A DNA stretch of 64,000 nucleotides from Bradyrhizobium sp. CSA207 (GTDB lineage: Bacteria > Pseudomonadota > Alphaproteobacteria > Rhizobiales > Xanthobacteraceae). Under the pieces are notes generated by a model. It was not told where the DNA came from. It did not search any database and was given only the letters and a program-made list of their open reading frames with translations. Each line of letters starts with the position of its first letter. The stretch's first letter is position 1. The stretch lies in NCBI RefSeq assembly GCF_029051685.1, contig NZ_JAACFT010000021.1, forward strand, positions 1 to 64,000, written 5' to 3'. The position numbers and the translations under genes were made by a program. Below, one piece after another: positions 1 through 9,982 of the stretch.

Positions 1-1
1 G

Positions 2-22
2 AACTTCCAGCCGAAAGCCTAG
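2..22 (+). CDS. Possible 3' end of NAD(P) transhydrogenase subunit alpha-1 (partial)
   Basis: The first bases read in frame as N-F-Q-P-K-A followed by TAG, 10 bases before the start of the alpha-2 subunit gene. In split-alpha transhydrogenase operons the NAD-binding subunit gene directly precedes alpha-2, so this is probably its last six codons. Too little sequence is present to prove it. Confidence 0.3.
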   Translation, partial: NFQPKA

Positions 23-32
23 GAGAGCCGCC

Positions 33-350
33 ATGGAGCACATTGCACAGGTCGTCGACCCCTTCGTCTTCCGGCTGTCGATTTTCGTTCTCGCCGTTTT
101 CGTCGGCTATTTCGTGGTGTGGTCGGTGACGCCGGCGTTGCATACGCCGCTGATGAGCGTGACCAACGCGATCTCGTCGGTGATCGTGGTCGGCGCGCTG
201 CTCGCGGTCGGCGTCGGCATGATCTCGAGCGGCTCGGGCTGGGCGCGCGGTTTCGGCTTCATCGCGCTGATCTTCGCCTGTGTGAACATTTTCGGCGGCT
301 TCCTCGTCACCCAGCGCATGCTGGCGATGTACAAGAAGAAAGTGAAGTGA
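33..350 (+). CDS. pntAB: NAD(P) transhydrogenase subunit alpha-2 (membrane part)
   Basis: A 105-residue membrane subunit of the proton-pumping transhydrogenase, which drives NADPH formation from NADH with the proton gradient. Three or four hydrophobic helices fill most of the chain (about residues 13-33, 45-65 and 72-93), and the C-terminus is a short basic tail (MYKKKVK), as in split alpha subunits of alphaproteobacteria. An AGGAGA ribosome site lies 6-7 bases before the ATG. pntB follows after 43 bases, so the genes are co-transcribed. Confidence 0.9.
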   Translation: MEHIAQVVDPFVFRLSIFVLAVFVGYFVVWSVTPALHTPLMSVTNAISSVIVVGALLAVGVGMISSGSGWARGFGFIALIFACVNIFGGFLVTQRMLAMYKKKVK

Positions 351-393
351 GCGGCGTGCACCTCGGGGTGACGAAGACAATAGGGGACCTGAG

Positions 394-1791
394 ATGAACG
401 CCAATCTGGCTGCAGTTCTGTATCTCGTGGCGGGTGTGCTGTTCATCCTGTCACTGCGCGGGCTGTCGAGCCCCGCCTCATCCCGACAGGGCAATTTCTT
501 CGGCATGATCGGCATGGGAATCGCGGTCGCGACCACGCTGGCCAGCCATCCGCCGGCAGACGGCCTCGCCTGGCTGCTGGTCATCCTCGGCATCGCGATC
601 GGCGGCAGCGTCGGCGCCGTGATTGCGCGCCGGGTGCCGATGACCTCGATGCCGGAACTGGTCGCGGCCTTCCACTCGCTGGTCGGCATGGCCGCGGTGC
701 TGGTCGCCGCCGGCGCGTTCTACGCGCCTGAGGCCTTCGACATCGGCACGCCCGGCAACATCCATCCGCAGAGCTTGGTCGAGATGTCGCTCGGCGTCGC
801 CATCGGCGCGCTGACGTTCACCGGTTCGGTGATCGCGTTCCTGAAGTTGTCCGCCCGCATGAGCGGTGCGCCGATCATCCTACCGTTCCGCCATGCCATC
901 AACATTGTGCTGGCGCTGGCGCTGGTGTTCTTCATCGTCGGCCTGGTGCTGTCCGGCAGCGCGCTCGACTTCTGGCTGATCGTCATCCTCGCGCTGGCGC
1001 TCGGCGTGCTCATGATCGTCCCGATCGGCGGCGCCGACATGCCGGTCGTGATCTCGATGCTGAACTCCTATTCGGGGTGGGCCGCGGCGGGCATCGGCTT
1101 CACGCTCGGCAACTCCGCACTGATCATCACCGGCGCGCTGGTCGGATCGTCGGGCGCGATCCTGTCCTACATCATGTGCCACGCGATGAACCGCTCCTTC
1201 ATCTCGGTCATCCTGGGCGGCTTCGGCGGCGAGACCGCCGCGGCCGGCGGCGCGACCGGTGAGCAGAAGCCGGCCAAGCTCGGCTCGGCGGACGATGCCG
1301 CCTTCATCATGAAAAACGCCTCCAAGGTCATCATCGTGCCCGGCTACGGCATGGCGGTGGCGCAGGCCCAGCATGCGCTGCGCGAAATGGGTGACGTCCT
1401 GAAGAAGGAAGGGGTCGAGGTGAAGTACGCGATCCACCCGGTCGCGGGCCGCATGCCCGGCCACATGAACGTGCTGCTGGCGGAAGCCAACGTGCCCTAT
1501 GACGAGGTATTCGAGCTCGAGGACATCAACTCCGAATTCGCACAGGCCGACATCGCCTTCGTGATCGGCGCCAACGACGTCACCAATCCGGCCGCCGAAG
1601 AGGACAAGACCTCGCCGATCTACGGCATGCCGGTGCTCCAGGTCTGGAAGGCCGGCACCGTGATGTTCATCAAGCGCTCGCTCGCCTCGGGCTACGCCGG
1701 CATCGACAATCCGCTGTTCTATCGCGACAACACCATGATGCTGCTCGGCGACGCCAAGAAGGTCACCGAGAACATCGTCAAGGCGATGTAG
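394..1791 (+). CDS. pntB: NAD(P) transhydrogenase subunit beta
   Basis: 465 residues, the normal PntB length. The N-terminal 260 residues are a run of transmembrane helices (domain II); the C-terminal 180 residues are the NADP(H)-binding domain III, with the VPGYGMAVAQAQ dinucleotide loop (about residue 311) and later HPVAGRMPGHMNVLLAEA and IGANDVTNPAA, all PntB signatures. It forms the inner-membrane complex with the preceding alpha subunits. The ATG is preceded by GGGGACCTGAG. No lesion seen. Confidence 0.96.
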   Translation: MNANLAAVLYLVAGVLFILSLRGLSSPASSRQGNFFGMIGMGIAVATTLASHPPADGLAWLLVILGIAIGGSVGAVIARRVPMTSMPELVAAFHSLVGMAAVLVAAGAFYAPEAFDIGTPGNIHPQSLVEMSLGVAIGALTFTGSVIAFLKLSARMSGAPIILPFRHAINIVLALALVFFIVGLVLSGSALDFWLIVILALALGVLMIVPIGGADMPVVISMLNSYSGWAAAGIGFTLGNSALIITGALVGSSGAILSYIMCHAMNRSFISVILGGFGGETAAAGGATGEQKPAKLGSADDAAFIMKNASKVIIVPGYGMAVAQAQHALREMGDVLKKEGVEVKYAIHPVAGRMPGHMNVLLAEANVPYDEVFELEDINSEFAQADIAFVIGANDVTNPAAEEDKTSPIYGMPVLQVWKAGTVMFIKRSLASGYAGIDNPLFYRDNTMMLLGDAKKVTENIVKAM

Positions 1792-2173
1792 CGGAACTAC
1801 CAAATGCAGTGTTCGGGCAGGGACCCGCGCCACAAATGAAGTTACAACCTAAACTTGGAAATTTCGCGCTGATGCCTATCGGCCGGCAATTACCGCGCGA
1901 ATAGGCTGCTGGACCTGACCACTCTCGACTTGGCTTCACGCGGCTGGCAAAGCTAAGAAACTTCTCGACCCGATGGCGGACGTCGAGGCCTCCGGCTCAC
2001 CCGACCCGCCGAAAAGCCGGGACTTGACGTTCTGGATGATGAGCGTCATGCTGATGGTCAGATGACGACCGTCAGGCGTAGCCTATTCCGCTGTGTCGCT
2101 GCGTCAAACTGACAAGCACTGCCGCCCATCTTTCGGGGAATCGGCGTAAGGGTGCGCTTCTCGAGGGTGGAAC
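1792..2173 (+). other. Intergenic, no gene recognised
   Basis: About 380 bases between pntB and the LysR gene. I see no convincing coding frame, terminator with a T tract or repeat. A GAGGGTGG stretch at the right edge serves as ribosome site for the LysR gene. Confidence 0.5.
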
Positions 2174-3241
2174 ATGACGGCCGCGCTTCTGAGCACGAAG
2201 TCTTCGCGAGAAAGCGGCGTCGCTTACGTCGAAATTGGTTCTCCTGCCGCGCGTATTGATAAACCGGACGCAATTAAGCCGCGAAAGGCTCGCCTGACCG
2301 AGGCGAACTGGGACCTCTTTAGACTGTTCTTGGCGGTGGCGAAAACCGGGAGTGTCAACCGCGCCGCCAAAGAGCTCGCGATGAGCCAACCGACTGTCAG
2401 TCGGCGGATGAAAGAACTGGAGCGGCATGTGGGCGCTCCTCTTTTTTTTCGTATACCGTCTGGTGTTAAGCTGACGGAAGAAGGCGAGGCTCTGCGGCTT
2501 TCTGCAAAAGGTTTGATGCAGTCGTTCGAAGCTTTTTATCGCGATATGTCGCTTCACGTCGGGGATAGATCGTTTGCAATCAAGATCTCTGCCACGGAAG
2601 GCGTGACCAAACACTGGTTGCTTCCGCGCGTCGCGAAGTTGCGCGCGCTCAACGGCCACATTCGGATTGACATCAACTCCTCCGTCCAACAGCAGAATCT
2701 CGCATCCAGCGATCTCGATTTCGTCATTCGAGTGGGCCATCCCGGCGATGACGAGTTGATAGGCAGGAAAGTGGCGACGGTCGCTTTCGGCATTTTCGCT
2801 TCCGAATCGTACCTAGCCGAGCATCCAGCCCCTAAAACGGTGGCTGATCTCGCCAACCACGAGATCATCGGAAGCTCGGCCGATTTCGGGGGACTTCATA
2901 GCCAGCGCACGGGTGGGATGGGATTGCTGACCAGTTTTGAGGCTGCCGGCGATGCGAAGGGTAGCTTGAGGGTCATGCCTATCGCCAATCATTTTGCCGC
3001 CGCCGGCGCAGGGCTCGGCTTGGCATTCGTGGCGGTACCGTTCGCTTTGGCGGAAGGATTGGTGCGTGTTCTGCCGGATGAGTCTACGTTGATGGACATA
3101 TGGCTACTCCGTCGACGCGAGACTGATCTACGGAAGCTGACGCGGCAGGTGCGTCGCTTTCTGGAAAGCGAGCTCACCCAGTCAAGGTCGTGGTTCGCGG
3201 GCCAGCAAGTCGTGCGCAAATCCCTGCCTCGCCTCGCCTGA
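2174..3241 (+). CDS. LysR-family transcriptional regulator
   Basis: 355 residues with a LysR winged helix-turn-helix at about 40-100 (FLAVAKTGSVNRAAKELAMS, then PTVSRRMKELER) and a periplasmic-binding-like effector domain after about residue 125. The roughly 38-residue extension before the helix-turn-helix is longer than usual, but the ATG has a good GAGGGTGG ribosome site. No divergent partner is adjacent, so the target is unclear; pntB upstream is on the same strand. GC is lower than in pntB, which hints at later arrival. Confidence 0.88.
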   Translation: MTAALLSTKSSRESGVAYVEIGSPAARIDKPDAIKPRKARLTEANWDLFRLFLAVAKTGSVNRAAKELAMSQPTVSRRMKELERHVGAPLFFRIPSGVKLTEEGEALRLSAKGLMQSFEAFYRDMSLHVGDRSFAIKISATEGVTKHWLLPRVAKLRALNGHIRIDINSSVQQQNLASSDLDFVIRVGHPGDDELIGRKVATVAFGIFASESYLAEHPAPKTVADLANHEIIGSSADFGGLHSQRTGGMGLLTSFEAAGDAKGSLRVMPIANHFAAAGAGLGLAFVAVPFALAEGLVRVLPDESTLMDIWLLRRRETDLRKLTRQVRRFLESELTQSRSWFAGQQVVRKSLPRLA

Positions 3242-3473
3242 GACGGAATCATCCTACCGTGCCGCTTGGTGGATCGTAGCGACGGACAGCGCGGATCTAC
3301 CCGAGGAAATCCTTAGCGTAAGCTGCGTTACTGACTTAGGGACGGCTTCGGTGCGTTACATGGCGGCTCGCAACACACAACCTGATAGGTCGGTTGGCAC
3401 CAAGGGTGCAGGTGCGAAAGCCGCAAAAAGAAGGCGAGAGATCGGACGGCACGCCAAGTCGGCGCGCGGCGTT

Positions 3474-4115
3474 TCAACAGGTACTGGTCTCCGCGTATTC
3501 CAGTATGGACTTTCGTGCAGCCATCAGGATTTTATTCGACGTTTCCTCGTCGCTTGTGACCCGCGATAGCGTTATCGCGCCGACGACCGTGCACATCACT
3601 GATATCGCAAATTCGGTGGTGTAAGCGTCCTCTGTGAGATTGGAGACGTCTTCGAAGTATTTGGTGAGATGTTTGGTCATGATCTTGCGAGTCCGCTGGT
3701 CGGCCCGCGCAACATCGCCTGCCAGAGCGGAAAGAGCGCAGCCTGACCCCGGATTGTCTCTATGTCCCTTGCTCAGATAGGTATTCAAGAACGATTTGAG
3801 CGTGTGCGGTCCTTTTGCGCTCCTTGTGCGAATCGCGATGGCATTTCCCTCGCTAAGCGCCTGTTCGAGCGCCTCGGCGACTAGTTCGTCGCGCGATGCG
3901 AAGTGTCCATAGAAGCCGCCGTGCGTCAATTTGGTGGATTTCATCAGGCCTCCGATGCTGACACCCGCCAGCCCGGCCTCTCTGAGCTGAAACGCTGCCG
4001 CCTCCAGTATGCGCTGACGGTTCTTCGCCTTGTTCGCCCGAGAATGCCCCACCTTCGCCAGCTCCCAAAATGCCCCCGACAATCTGGAGAGCGACCGCCG
4101 AGGTGGATTCTGCAT
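3474..4115 (-). CDS. TetR-family transcriptional regulator
   Basis: The N-terminal TetR helix-turn-helix is clear (NRQRILEAAAFQLREAGLAG, then THGGFYGHFASRDELVAEAL). The HGGFYGHF and SKGHRDNPGSGCALSALAGD motifs match the TetR subgroup with the C-terminal LmrA/YxaF-like domain that often controls a neighbouring efflux or reductase gene. The start is uncertain: an ATG at 4115 gives about 213 residues; one at 4193 would add 26 residues unlike any family member. Neighbouring genes give no obvious target. Confidence 0.85.
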   Translation of the reverse strand: MQNPPRRSLSRLSGAFWELAKVGHSRANKAKNRQRILEAAAFQLREAGLAGVSIGGLMKSTKLTHGGFYGHFASRDELVAEALEQALSEGNAIAIRTRSAKGPHTLKSFLNTYLSKGHRDNPGSGCALSALAGDVARADQRTRKIMTKHLTKYFEDVSNLTEDAYTTEFAISVMCTVVGAITLSRVTSDEETSNKILMAARKSILEYAETSTC

Positions 4116-4262
4116 GATCGTTCTCATGCAGATATCGTGTAGAACATACAGGCATTCGCGCCGGAATTCCAACCGTTTTCGACACTGCGGCATGTCGATA
4201 CAGTTGCGGCGCGATATAGGTCAGTTTGCTTCTAACGTTACAGGCTGCACACCTGAATGCGC

Positions 4263-5105
4263 TTAAACTTCGCGGCGGCCGAGAAAAGCTAGGCGCTCGA
4301 ACAGATGCACGTCCTGCTCGTTCTTGAGCAGCGCGCCGTGCAGCGGCGGGATCAGTTTGCGCGGGTCGCGTTCGCGGAGCTGCTCGACGCTCATGTCTTC
4401 GTTGAGCAGCAGTTTCAGCCAATCGAGCAGTTCGGAGGTCGACGGCTTCTTCTTCAGGCCGGGCACCTCGCGCACCTCGAAGAAGATGCGCAGAGCCTCC
4501 TCGACCAGACGCTTCTTGATGCCGGGGAAGTGGACGTCGACGATCCGGCCCATGGTGTCGGCATCGGGGAATTTGATGTAATGGAAGAAGCAGCGGCGCA
4601 GGAAGGCGTCCGGCAGCTCCTTCTCGTTGTTGGAGGTGATCATCATGATCGGGCGCTGCTTGGCCTTGATGGTCTCGCCGGTCTCGTAGACATGGAATTC
4701 CATGCGATCGAGCTCGAGCAGCAGATCGTTCGGAAACTCGATGTCGGCCTTGTCGATCTCGTCGATCAAGAGTACCGGGCGCTTCTCGGCGGCGAAGGCG
4801 TCCCAGAGCTTGCCGCGCTTGATGTAGTTCTTGATGTCCGACACCCGCGCATCGCCGAGCTGGCTGTCACGCAGCCGCGACACCGCGTCGTATTCATAGA
4901 GGCCCTGCTGCGCCTTGGTGGTGGACTTGATGTGCCAGGTCAAAAGCGGCGCGTTCAGCGCCTTCGCGACTTCTTCCGCCAGCACCGTCTTGCCGGTGCC
5001 GGGCTCGCCCTTGATGAGCAGGGGGCGCTCCAGCACGATCGAGGCATTAACCGCAACCTTAAGGTCGTCAGTGGCGATGTAGTCTTTCGTCCCGGTGAAT
5101 TTCAT
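4263..5105 (-). CDS. MoxR-family AAA+ ATPase
   Basis: 280 residues with Walker A GEPGTGKT at 33-40, Walker B VLLIDEIDKAD at 111-121, a sensor-1 region (MMITSNNEKELPDAF) and an arginine finger region (LRRCFF). MoxR ATPases act as chaperones that load cofactors or mature enzyme complexes, normally with a von Willebrand factor A partner. That partner is the divergent gene starting about 250 bases away, so the shared upstream region probably drives both. The client enzyme is not in the window. Confidence 0.94.
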   Translation of the reverse strand: MKFTGTKDYIATDDLKVAVNASIVLERPLLIKGEPGTGKTVLAEEVAKALNAPLLTWHIKSTTKAQQGLYEYDAVSRLRDSQLGDARVSDIKNYIKRGKLWDAFAAEKRPVLLIDEIDKADIEFPNDLLLELDRMEFHVYETGETIKAKQRPIMMITSNNEKELPDAFLRRCFFHYIKFPDADTMGRIVDVHFPGIKKRLVEEALRIFFEVREVPGLKKKPSTSELLDWLKLLLNEDMSVEQLRERDPRKLIPPLHGALLKNEQDVHLFERLAFLGRREV

Positions 5106-5355
5106 CGAGTCAGCTTGCTTCCTTGGAGAAGGCGACGGTGTCCGCAGATCGGGTGCGCCAGCGAAAGTTAGCGGCAGAAGCGCCTTCGACGCAATGACGT
5201 CGGTTCATGCTAACCTATTCATTTTTGTCTCCCGCCTATTCACTGTTGAGCGCACAACAGTAACCGTCTTCTCTCCGACCGCGCCGAACAACGGATGGAA
5301 GCCTCGAATGCGCTCTGCCCTTGACGGAGGTATGCGGCACCCTCATCTTCAGCGT

Positions 5356-6531
5356 ATGTTCCTGCAATTCTTCACATCGCTGCGCGACGCGCAGGTCCCC
5401 GTGACGCTGCGCGAATACCTCACGCTGATGGAGGCGCTCGACGCTGATCTGTCGGACTACTCGGTCGAGAATTTCTATTATCTGTCGCGCACTTCGCTGG
5501 TGAAGGACGAGCGCAACCTCGACAAGTTCGATCGCGTCTTTGGCACCGTGTTCAAGGGGTTGGAAAGCCTGCTCGACGCCATGGAGAAGGCGGAGATCCC
5601 CGAGGAGTGGCTGAAGAAGCTCGCCGAAAAATACCTCAGCGAGGAAGAGAAGAAGCAGATCGAGGCGATGGGCTGGGACAAGCTCATGGAGACGCTGAAG
5701 AAGCGGCTCGAGGAGCAGAAGGGCCGGCACCAGGGCGGCTCGAAATGGATCGGCACCGCCGGCACCTCGCCGTTCGGCGCCCACGGCTACAATCCCGAAG
5801 GCGTCCGCATCGGCCAGGAGAAGAACCGCAACAACAGCGCCGTCAAGGTGTGGGACAAGCGCGAGTTCAAGGATCTCGACGGCAATGTCGAGCTCGGCAT
5901 CCGCAACATCAAGGTGGCGCTGCGGCGCCTGCGCAAATTCGCGCGCACCGGTGCGCCCGACGAACTCGATCTCGACACCACCATTCGCGAGACCGCCAAC
6001 CACGGCTATCTCGATGTTCACATGCGCCCCGAGCGGCGCAATGCGGTGAAGCTCTTGGTGTTCTTCGATATCGGCGGCTCCATGGACGCGCATATCGAGC
6101 AGGTCGAGGAGCTGTTCTCGGCGGCGAAGAGCGAGTTCAAGCACATGGAGTATTTCTACTTCCACAACTGCCTCTATGAAGGCGTGTGGAAGCAGAACAA
6201 GCGTCGCTTCACTGACCGCACCCCGACCTGGGACGTGCTGCACAAATACCCGCACGACTACAAGATCGTGTTCGTCGGCGACGCCTCGATGTCGCCATAC
6301 GAGATCATGGTGCCCGGCGGCTCTGTCGAGCATGTCAACGAGGAGCCGGGCTCGGTTTGGCTCGACCGCATCATCCGCACCTATCCGCATGCGGTGTGGC
6401 TCAACCCGGTCGCCCAGAAGCACTGGGACTATTCGGAATCGACCACCATCATCAAACGCATCTTCGCCAACCGCATGTTCCCGATCACGATCGAGGGCTT
6501 GGAAGGTACGATGAAGGAACTGGTGCGGTAG
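5356..6531 (+). CDS. VWA domain protein, CoxE-like
   Basis: About 391 residues. The N-terminal half is charged and helical; the C-terminal half is a von Willebrand A domain with a metal-site motif written FFDIGGSMDAH (normally DxSxS) and a second conserved segment VFVGDASMSPYEI. It is the usual partner of MoxR-type ATPases, here encoded divergently. I chose the ATG at 5356 because the reading MFLQFFTSLRDAQVPVTL matches the family start. In-frame ATGs at 5308 (with GGAAG upstream) and 5332 are possible; the frame extends to 5095 without family-like sequence. Confidence 0.9.
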   Translation: MFLQFFTSLRDAQVPVTLREYLTLMEALDADLSDYSVENFYYLSRTSLVKDERNLDKFDRVFGTVFKGLESLLDAMEKAEIPEEWLKKLAEKYLSEEEKKQIEAMGWDKLMETLKKRLEEQKGRHQGGSKWIGTAGTSPFGAHGYNPEGVRIGQEKNRNNSAVKVWDKREFKDLDGNVELGIRNIKVALRRLRKFARTGAPDELDLDTTIRETANHGYLDVHMRPERRNAVKLLVFFDIGGSMDAHIEQVEELFSAAKSEFKHMEYFYFHNCLYEGVWKQNKRRFTDRTPTWDVLHKYPHDYKIVFVGDASMSPYEIMVPGGSVEHVNEEPGSVWLDRIIRTYPHAVWLNPVAQKHWDYSESTTIIKRIFANRMFPITIEGLEGTMKELVR

Positions 6532-6645
6532 TGCAACTTCGCCGCAGCCCCGAGCCTTCTCAGAATGACGGCACGATCCGGCAGCCGAAGCCGAACTGGA
6601 GCTGCTGCGCGGATTGGAAGTGGCGACCGGTCGATCCGTAGGCTC

Positions 6646-7470
6646 TCAGCCTTTGGTCTTCATCTCAAAGACGTGCTCGGGCCCGGGAAAGGCCCGCGAG
6701 CGCACGTCCAACGCGTATCCCTCGATCGCGGCCTCCATAGCCGGTCTCAGATTTCCGTAGCGGCGCACGAATTTCAGGGTCCGCGGCGAAAGGCCCAGCA
6801 TGTCCTCCAGTACCAGCACCTGGCCGTCGCAGGCCGCACTGGCACCGATACCGATGGTAGGGATGGCGATGCTTTCGGTGATCTTCCGCGCCAGCGGTTC
6901 GGCGACCGCTTCGATCACCAATGAAAAGGCGCCGGCCTCCGCAATCGCCTTGGCGTCGTTCAAGATCGGACCCCAGCTACCCTCGTCCCGGCCTTGCGCG
7001 CGATAGGAGCCGAGTGTGTTGATCGACTGCGGCGTCAACCCGATATGGCCCATAACCGGCACGCCTCGTTCGGACAGGAAGGCGATGGTGTCCGCCATCC
7101 GAATTCCGCCCTCGAGTTTCACCGCGCCGCAATGGGTTTCTTTCAGGATCCGCACCGCGGAATGAAAAGCCTGTTCCTTGGATGCTTCATAGCAACCGAA
7201 CGGCATGTCGACCACGACCAAGGCGTGCTGTGATCCACGCAGCACCGCTTGCCCCTGCAGGATCATCATCTCCAGCGTGACTGGCACCGTGGTCTCGAAA
7301 CCGTGCATCACATTGCCGAGTGAATCACCGACCAGGATGACGTCGCAATGGCGATCGACCAAAGCGGCGGTATGGGCGTGATACGACGTCAGCATCACGA
7401 TCGGCTCGCCATTCTTGCGGGCGCGGATATCCGGCGCGGTCTTGCGCTTGATCGTCGACTGAACCGACAT
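6646..7470 (-). CDS. panB: 3-methyl-2-oxobutanoate hydroxymethyltransferase
   Basis: 274 residues, the normal PanB length. It adds a hydroxymethyl group from methylene-tetrahydrofolate to 2-oxoisovalerate to make ketopantoate, the first committed step to pantothenate and CoA. Hallmarks are the metal-binding GDSLGNVMHG region, the KLEGG motif, VMGHIGLTPQ and the IGIGAS loop near the C-terminus. The ATG at 7470 is preceded by GGAG; upstream in-frame codons give arginine-rich non-family sequence. panC is not adjacent. Confidence 0.96.
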   Translation of the reverse strand: MSVQSTIKRKTAPDIRARKNGEPIVMLTSYHAHTAALVDRHCDVILVGDSLGNVMHGFETTVPVTLEMMILQGQAVLRGSQHALVVVDMPFGCYEASKEQAFHSAVRILKETHCGAVKLEGGIRMADTIAFLSERGVPVMGHIGLTPQSINTLGSYRAQGRDEGSWGPILNDAKAIAEAGAFSLVIEAVAEPLARKITESIAIPTIGIGASAACDGQVLVLEDMLGLSPRTLKFVRRYGNLRPAMEAAIEGYALDVRSRAFPGPEHVFEMKTKG

Positions 7471-7637
7471 GCTAGACTCCAGACAAATCATGCGCCCTGG
7501 TAGGACGGGAAACAAGCGACGATCCCGATCGCCTTCAAGATCGTTGCCGGACCGGCGGCGCGAGCGGCGCGTATGAGGCGACCTCTCAGGCAAAAGGACA
7601 GACGACGTTCGCGCGGGTGTCGTTCGTACCCCCGGAA

Positions 7638-9428
7638 TTAAAAGGTTTCGGCGGGAACGTCCGTGATATTTTTGCCCCCGGCGAGTATCCGACGCAGGTT
7701 CAGAGCCGTCTCGGGCAGAGTGCGTTCCAGAAAGAATGCTCCGGTCGATAATTTCGCCGCAAGGAAATCCGAACGTTCGCCTGCTGCAATCTTCTCCTGC
7801 GCCGCCTTAATCATCATGGCCCACATATATCCCAGCGCCACCAGCCCGAGAAGATGCATATAGTCGGTGGATCCCGCGATTGCGTCGTTCGGGTCGCTCA
7901 TCGCGAATTTCGTCACCGCGCCCGTAGCCGTTTTGAGATCGGAGGTGGCGCTGCGCAACGCCACCGTTGCCGGAGCTAAGCCGTCGTTTCCGCCGTTCTC
8001 CTCGATAAAGCGGTCGACTTCGCCGATGAAAGCCCGGATCGCTCGCCCATTCTCGCGTGGCAGCTTGCGCGCGACTAGATCGAGCGCCTGAATTCCGTTC
8101 GCGCCTTCGTACAGCGGGGTGATCCGTACGTCTCGGACGAATTGCTCGGCCCCGGTCTCGACGATGTAACCGTGTCCGCCGTACATCTGCTGCGCAGCCA
8201 GCGCGTTCGCCATGCCGCGGTCCGTCAGCACTCCCTTGATGACCGGCGTCAATAGACCCATGAAGTCGTTAGTGGCCTCCCTTATCGCGGGGTCATCGCT
8301 GCGGTGGGCAACGTCGTTGCGCAATGCGCTGAACAGGACCAGCGCGCGCGCGGCTTGGTTGTGCGCCCGAATTCCTTGCAATGTGCGTCGCACGTCTGGA
8401 TGCACTATGATCGGATCGGCAGGCTTGTCAGGAGAGGCGGGGGATCCGAGTGCCCGGCCCTGGAGGCGCTCCTTCGCGTAGTTGGCGGCATTCTGATAGG
8501 CGACCTCCGATTGGGACGTGGCCTGCAGGCCAACGCCTATTCGCGCTTCATTCATCATCACGAACATCGCTTCCATGCCCTTGTTCTCTCGACCGACGAG
8601 CCAGCCCGTCGCGCCTTCGTAATTGAGGACGCAGGTCGGATTGCCGTGAATTCCCATCTTGTGCTCGATTGAGCCGCAGCTGACCGCATTCCGGTCGCCC
8701 AGCGTGCCGTCCTCGTTGACCAGCCGTTTGGGTACGACGAAAAGCGAGACGCCCTTGATGCCGGTCGGCGCTCCGTCGACCCGGGCGAGAACGAGATGAA
8801 CGATGTTCTCGGTCATGTCGTGTTCGCCACCGGATATGAAAATCTTGGTGCCGGTGATCCGATAGGTTCCGTCGGCCTGTTTGACGGCCTTGGTCCGCAT
8901 CATGCCCAAGTCGGTGCCGCAGTGTGGTTCCGTGAGATTCATCGTTCCGGTCCACTGACCGGAAAGCATTTTCGGAACGTAGCGCTGTTTCTGCTCCTCA
9001 CTGCCGTGTACGAGCAGGGCCGCCACGGCTCCCTTGGTGAGCCCGGAGAACATCTCTAGCGCCATGTTTGCAGAGGAGAACATTTCTCCGACCGCGCAGG
9101 AGATCGTCATCGGCAGGTCCTGACCTCCGTATTCGCTTGGACCTGACAAGCCGATCCAACCGCCTTCACCGAGTTGTTTGAACGCCTCGCGGAATCCCTG
9201 GGGGAGGGTAACACTTGCGTCCTCGTGACGGGTGCAGCCCTCGATGTCGCCGCGGGAGTTCAGTGGGTGCAGCACTTCTTCGCTGAGGCGGGCCGCTTCC
9301 GACAGGATGGCAGTCCTGACGTCGCGGGTAGCTTCGGAAAATCCCGGCAGGTTGTTGAACCGATCGATCTTCAGAACGTCGTCCAGCAAGAATTGCAGGT
9401 CCTGTACGGGAGCGCGATAAGTTGTCAT
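7638..9428 (-). CDS. Acyl-CoA dehydrogenase with C-terminal extension domain (DmdC-like)
   Basis: 596 residues, longer than a classic 380-residue acyl-CoA dehydrogenase and matching the subfamily with an extra C-terminal helical domain, which includes 3-methylmercaptopropionyl-CoA dehydrogenase. The FAD/substrate region is visible (TMNLTEPHCGTDLG about 165-180, TKIFISGGEHDM, GHGYIVETGAEQFVRD and YEGANGIQALDL, the last carrying the catalytic glutamate position). It probably introduces the double bond in beta-oxidation of a fatty or carboxylic acyl-CoA. True substrate unknown; the beta-oxidation genes at 14.9-18.4 kb may cooperate. Confidence 0.92.
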   Translation of the reverse strand: MTTYRAPVQDLQFLLDDVLKIDRFNNLPGFSEATRDVRTAILSEAARLSEEVLHPLNSRGDIEGCTRHEDASVTLPQGFREAFKQLGEGGWIGLSGPSEYGGQDLPMTISCAVGEMFSSANMALEMFSGLTKGAVAALLVHGSEEQKQRYVPKMLSGQWTGTMNLTEPHCGTDLGMMRTKAVKQADGTYRITGTKIFISGGEHDMTENIVHLVLARVDGAPTGIKGVSLFVVPKRLVNEDGTLGDRNAVSCGSIEHKMGIHGNPTCVLNYEGATGWLVGRENKGMEAMFVMMNEARIGVGLQATSQSEVAYQNAANYAKERLQGRALGSPASPDKPADPIIVHPDVRRTLQGIRAHNQAARALVLFSALRNDVAHRSDDPAIREATNDFMGLLTPVIKGVLTDRGMANALAAQQMYGGHGYIVETGAEQFVRDVRITPLYEGANGIQALDLVARKLPRENGRAIRAFIGEVDRFIEENGGNDGLAPATVALRSATSDLKTATGAVTKFAMSDPNDAIAGSTDYMHLLGLVALGYMWAMMIKAAQEKIAAGERSDFLAAKLSTGAFFLERTLPETALNLRRILAGGKNITDVPAETF

Positions 9429-9982
9429 TCATCGATCCTGTTCGCTGGTTTACCGGCTCGCCTCAAGGGCGCTCGGCATTGTTGATCTCTCTGCACGCCG
9501 GAGATCTGGCCCTTCAAGGGCGAGGCGCCAATCGACGCCCTAAGTTCTCCACGCAATTTCCGTAATGCCCAAGCCCAATATGCTTTCGAGGCGCGATGTA
9601 AGCATCACAACAACGGAAGCATATTCCGGGATTGCGTGTTGACCGAGCCTCCAATTGGCCTCGGCCTTAAGGCCGAGAGAAGTCAATTAGGCCGATGCAA
9701 GGCAGCACGCCAGTTCTCCTTTGAATAACCGGTAGTCATAATTCCTCCAACCGCGTCGTGCGCTGTAGCATCAACGCAAGGCGACAAACTTAGGGCCTCC
9801 AAAAGGCGCCAAAATAGCCGGCAGCCTGGCGTTATCCGCCCCTCTGAGGCTCCCACGTGCCAAGCAGTCTGGATCGGCGCCCTTTGTTGGGATGGAAGCA
9901 CGCCGCATAGCGTCTCCCCGGCGTGGAGATGGGACTACCCGTGCAGACCGGGTGGCTTCGCTTCAAAAGACTCTGCACGTTT
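9429..9982 (+). other. Intergenic with palindromes, no gene recognised
   Basis: No convincing gene in about 550 bases. It contains a perfect 18-base palindrome CTCGGCCTTAAGGCCGAG at 9660-9677 without a T tract, and a spaced inverted repeat (AATATGCTT at 9577-9585, AAGCATATT at 9617-9625) that could be an operator for the acyl-CoA dehydrogenase gene reading away to the left. Short frames here do not resemble proteins I know. Confidence 0.4.

Noticed and set aside
880..1833. 317-codon frame opposite pntB
   Set aside because: Shadow of a clear PntB coding sequence.
9660..9677. 18-bp palindrome as an intrinsic terminator
   Set aside because: No T tract on either strand and no gene ends close by; kept only as a note in the intergenic entry.
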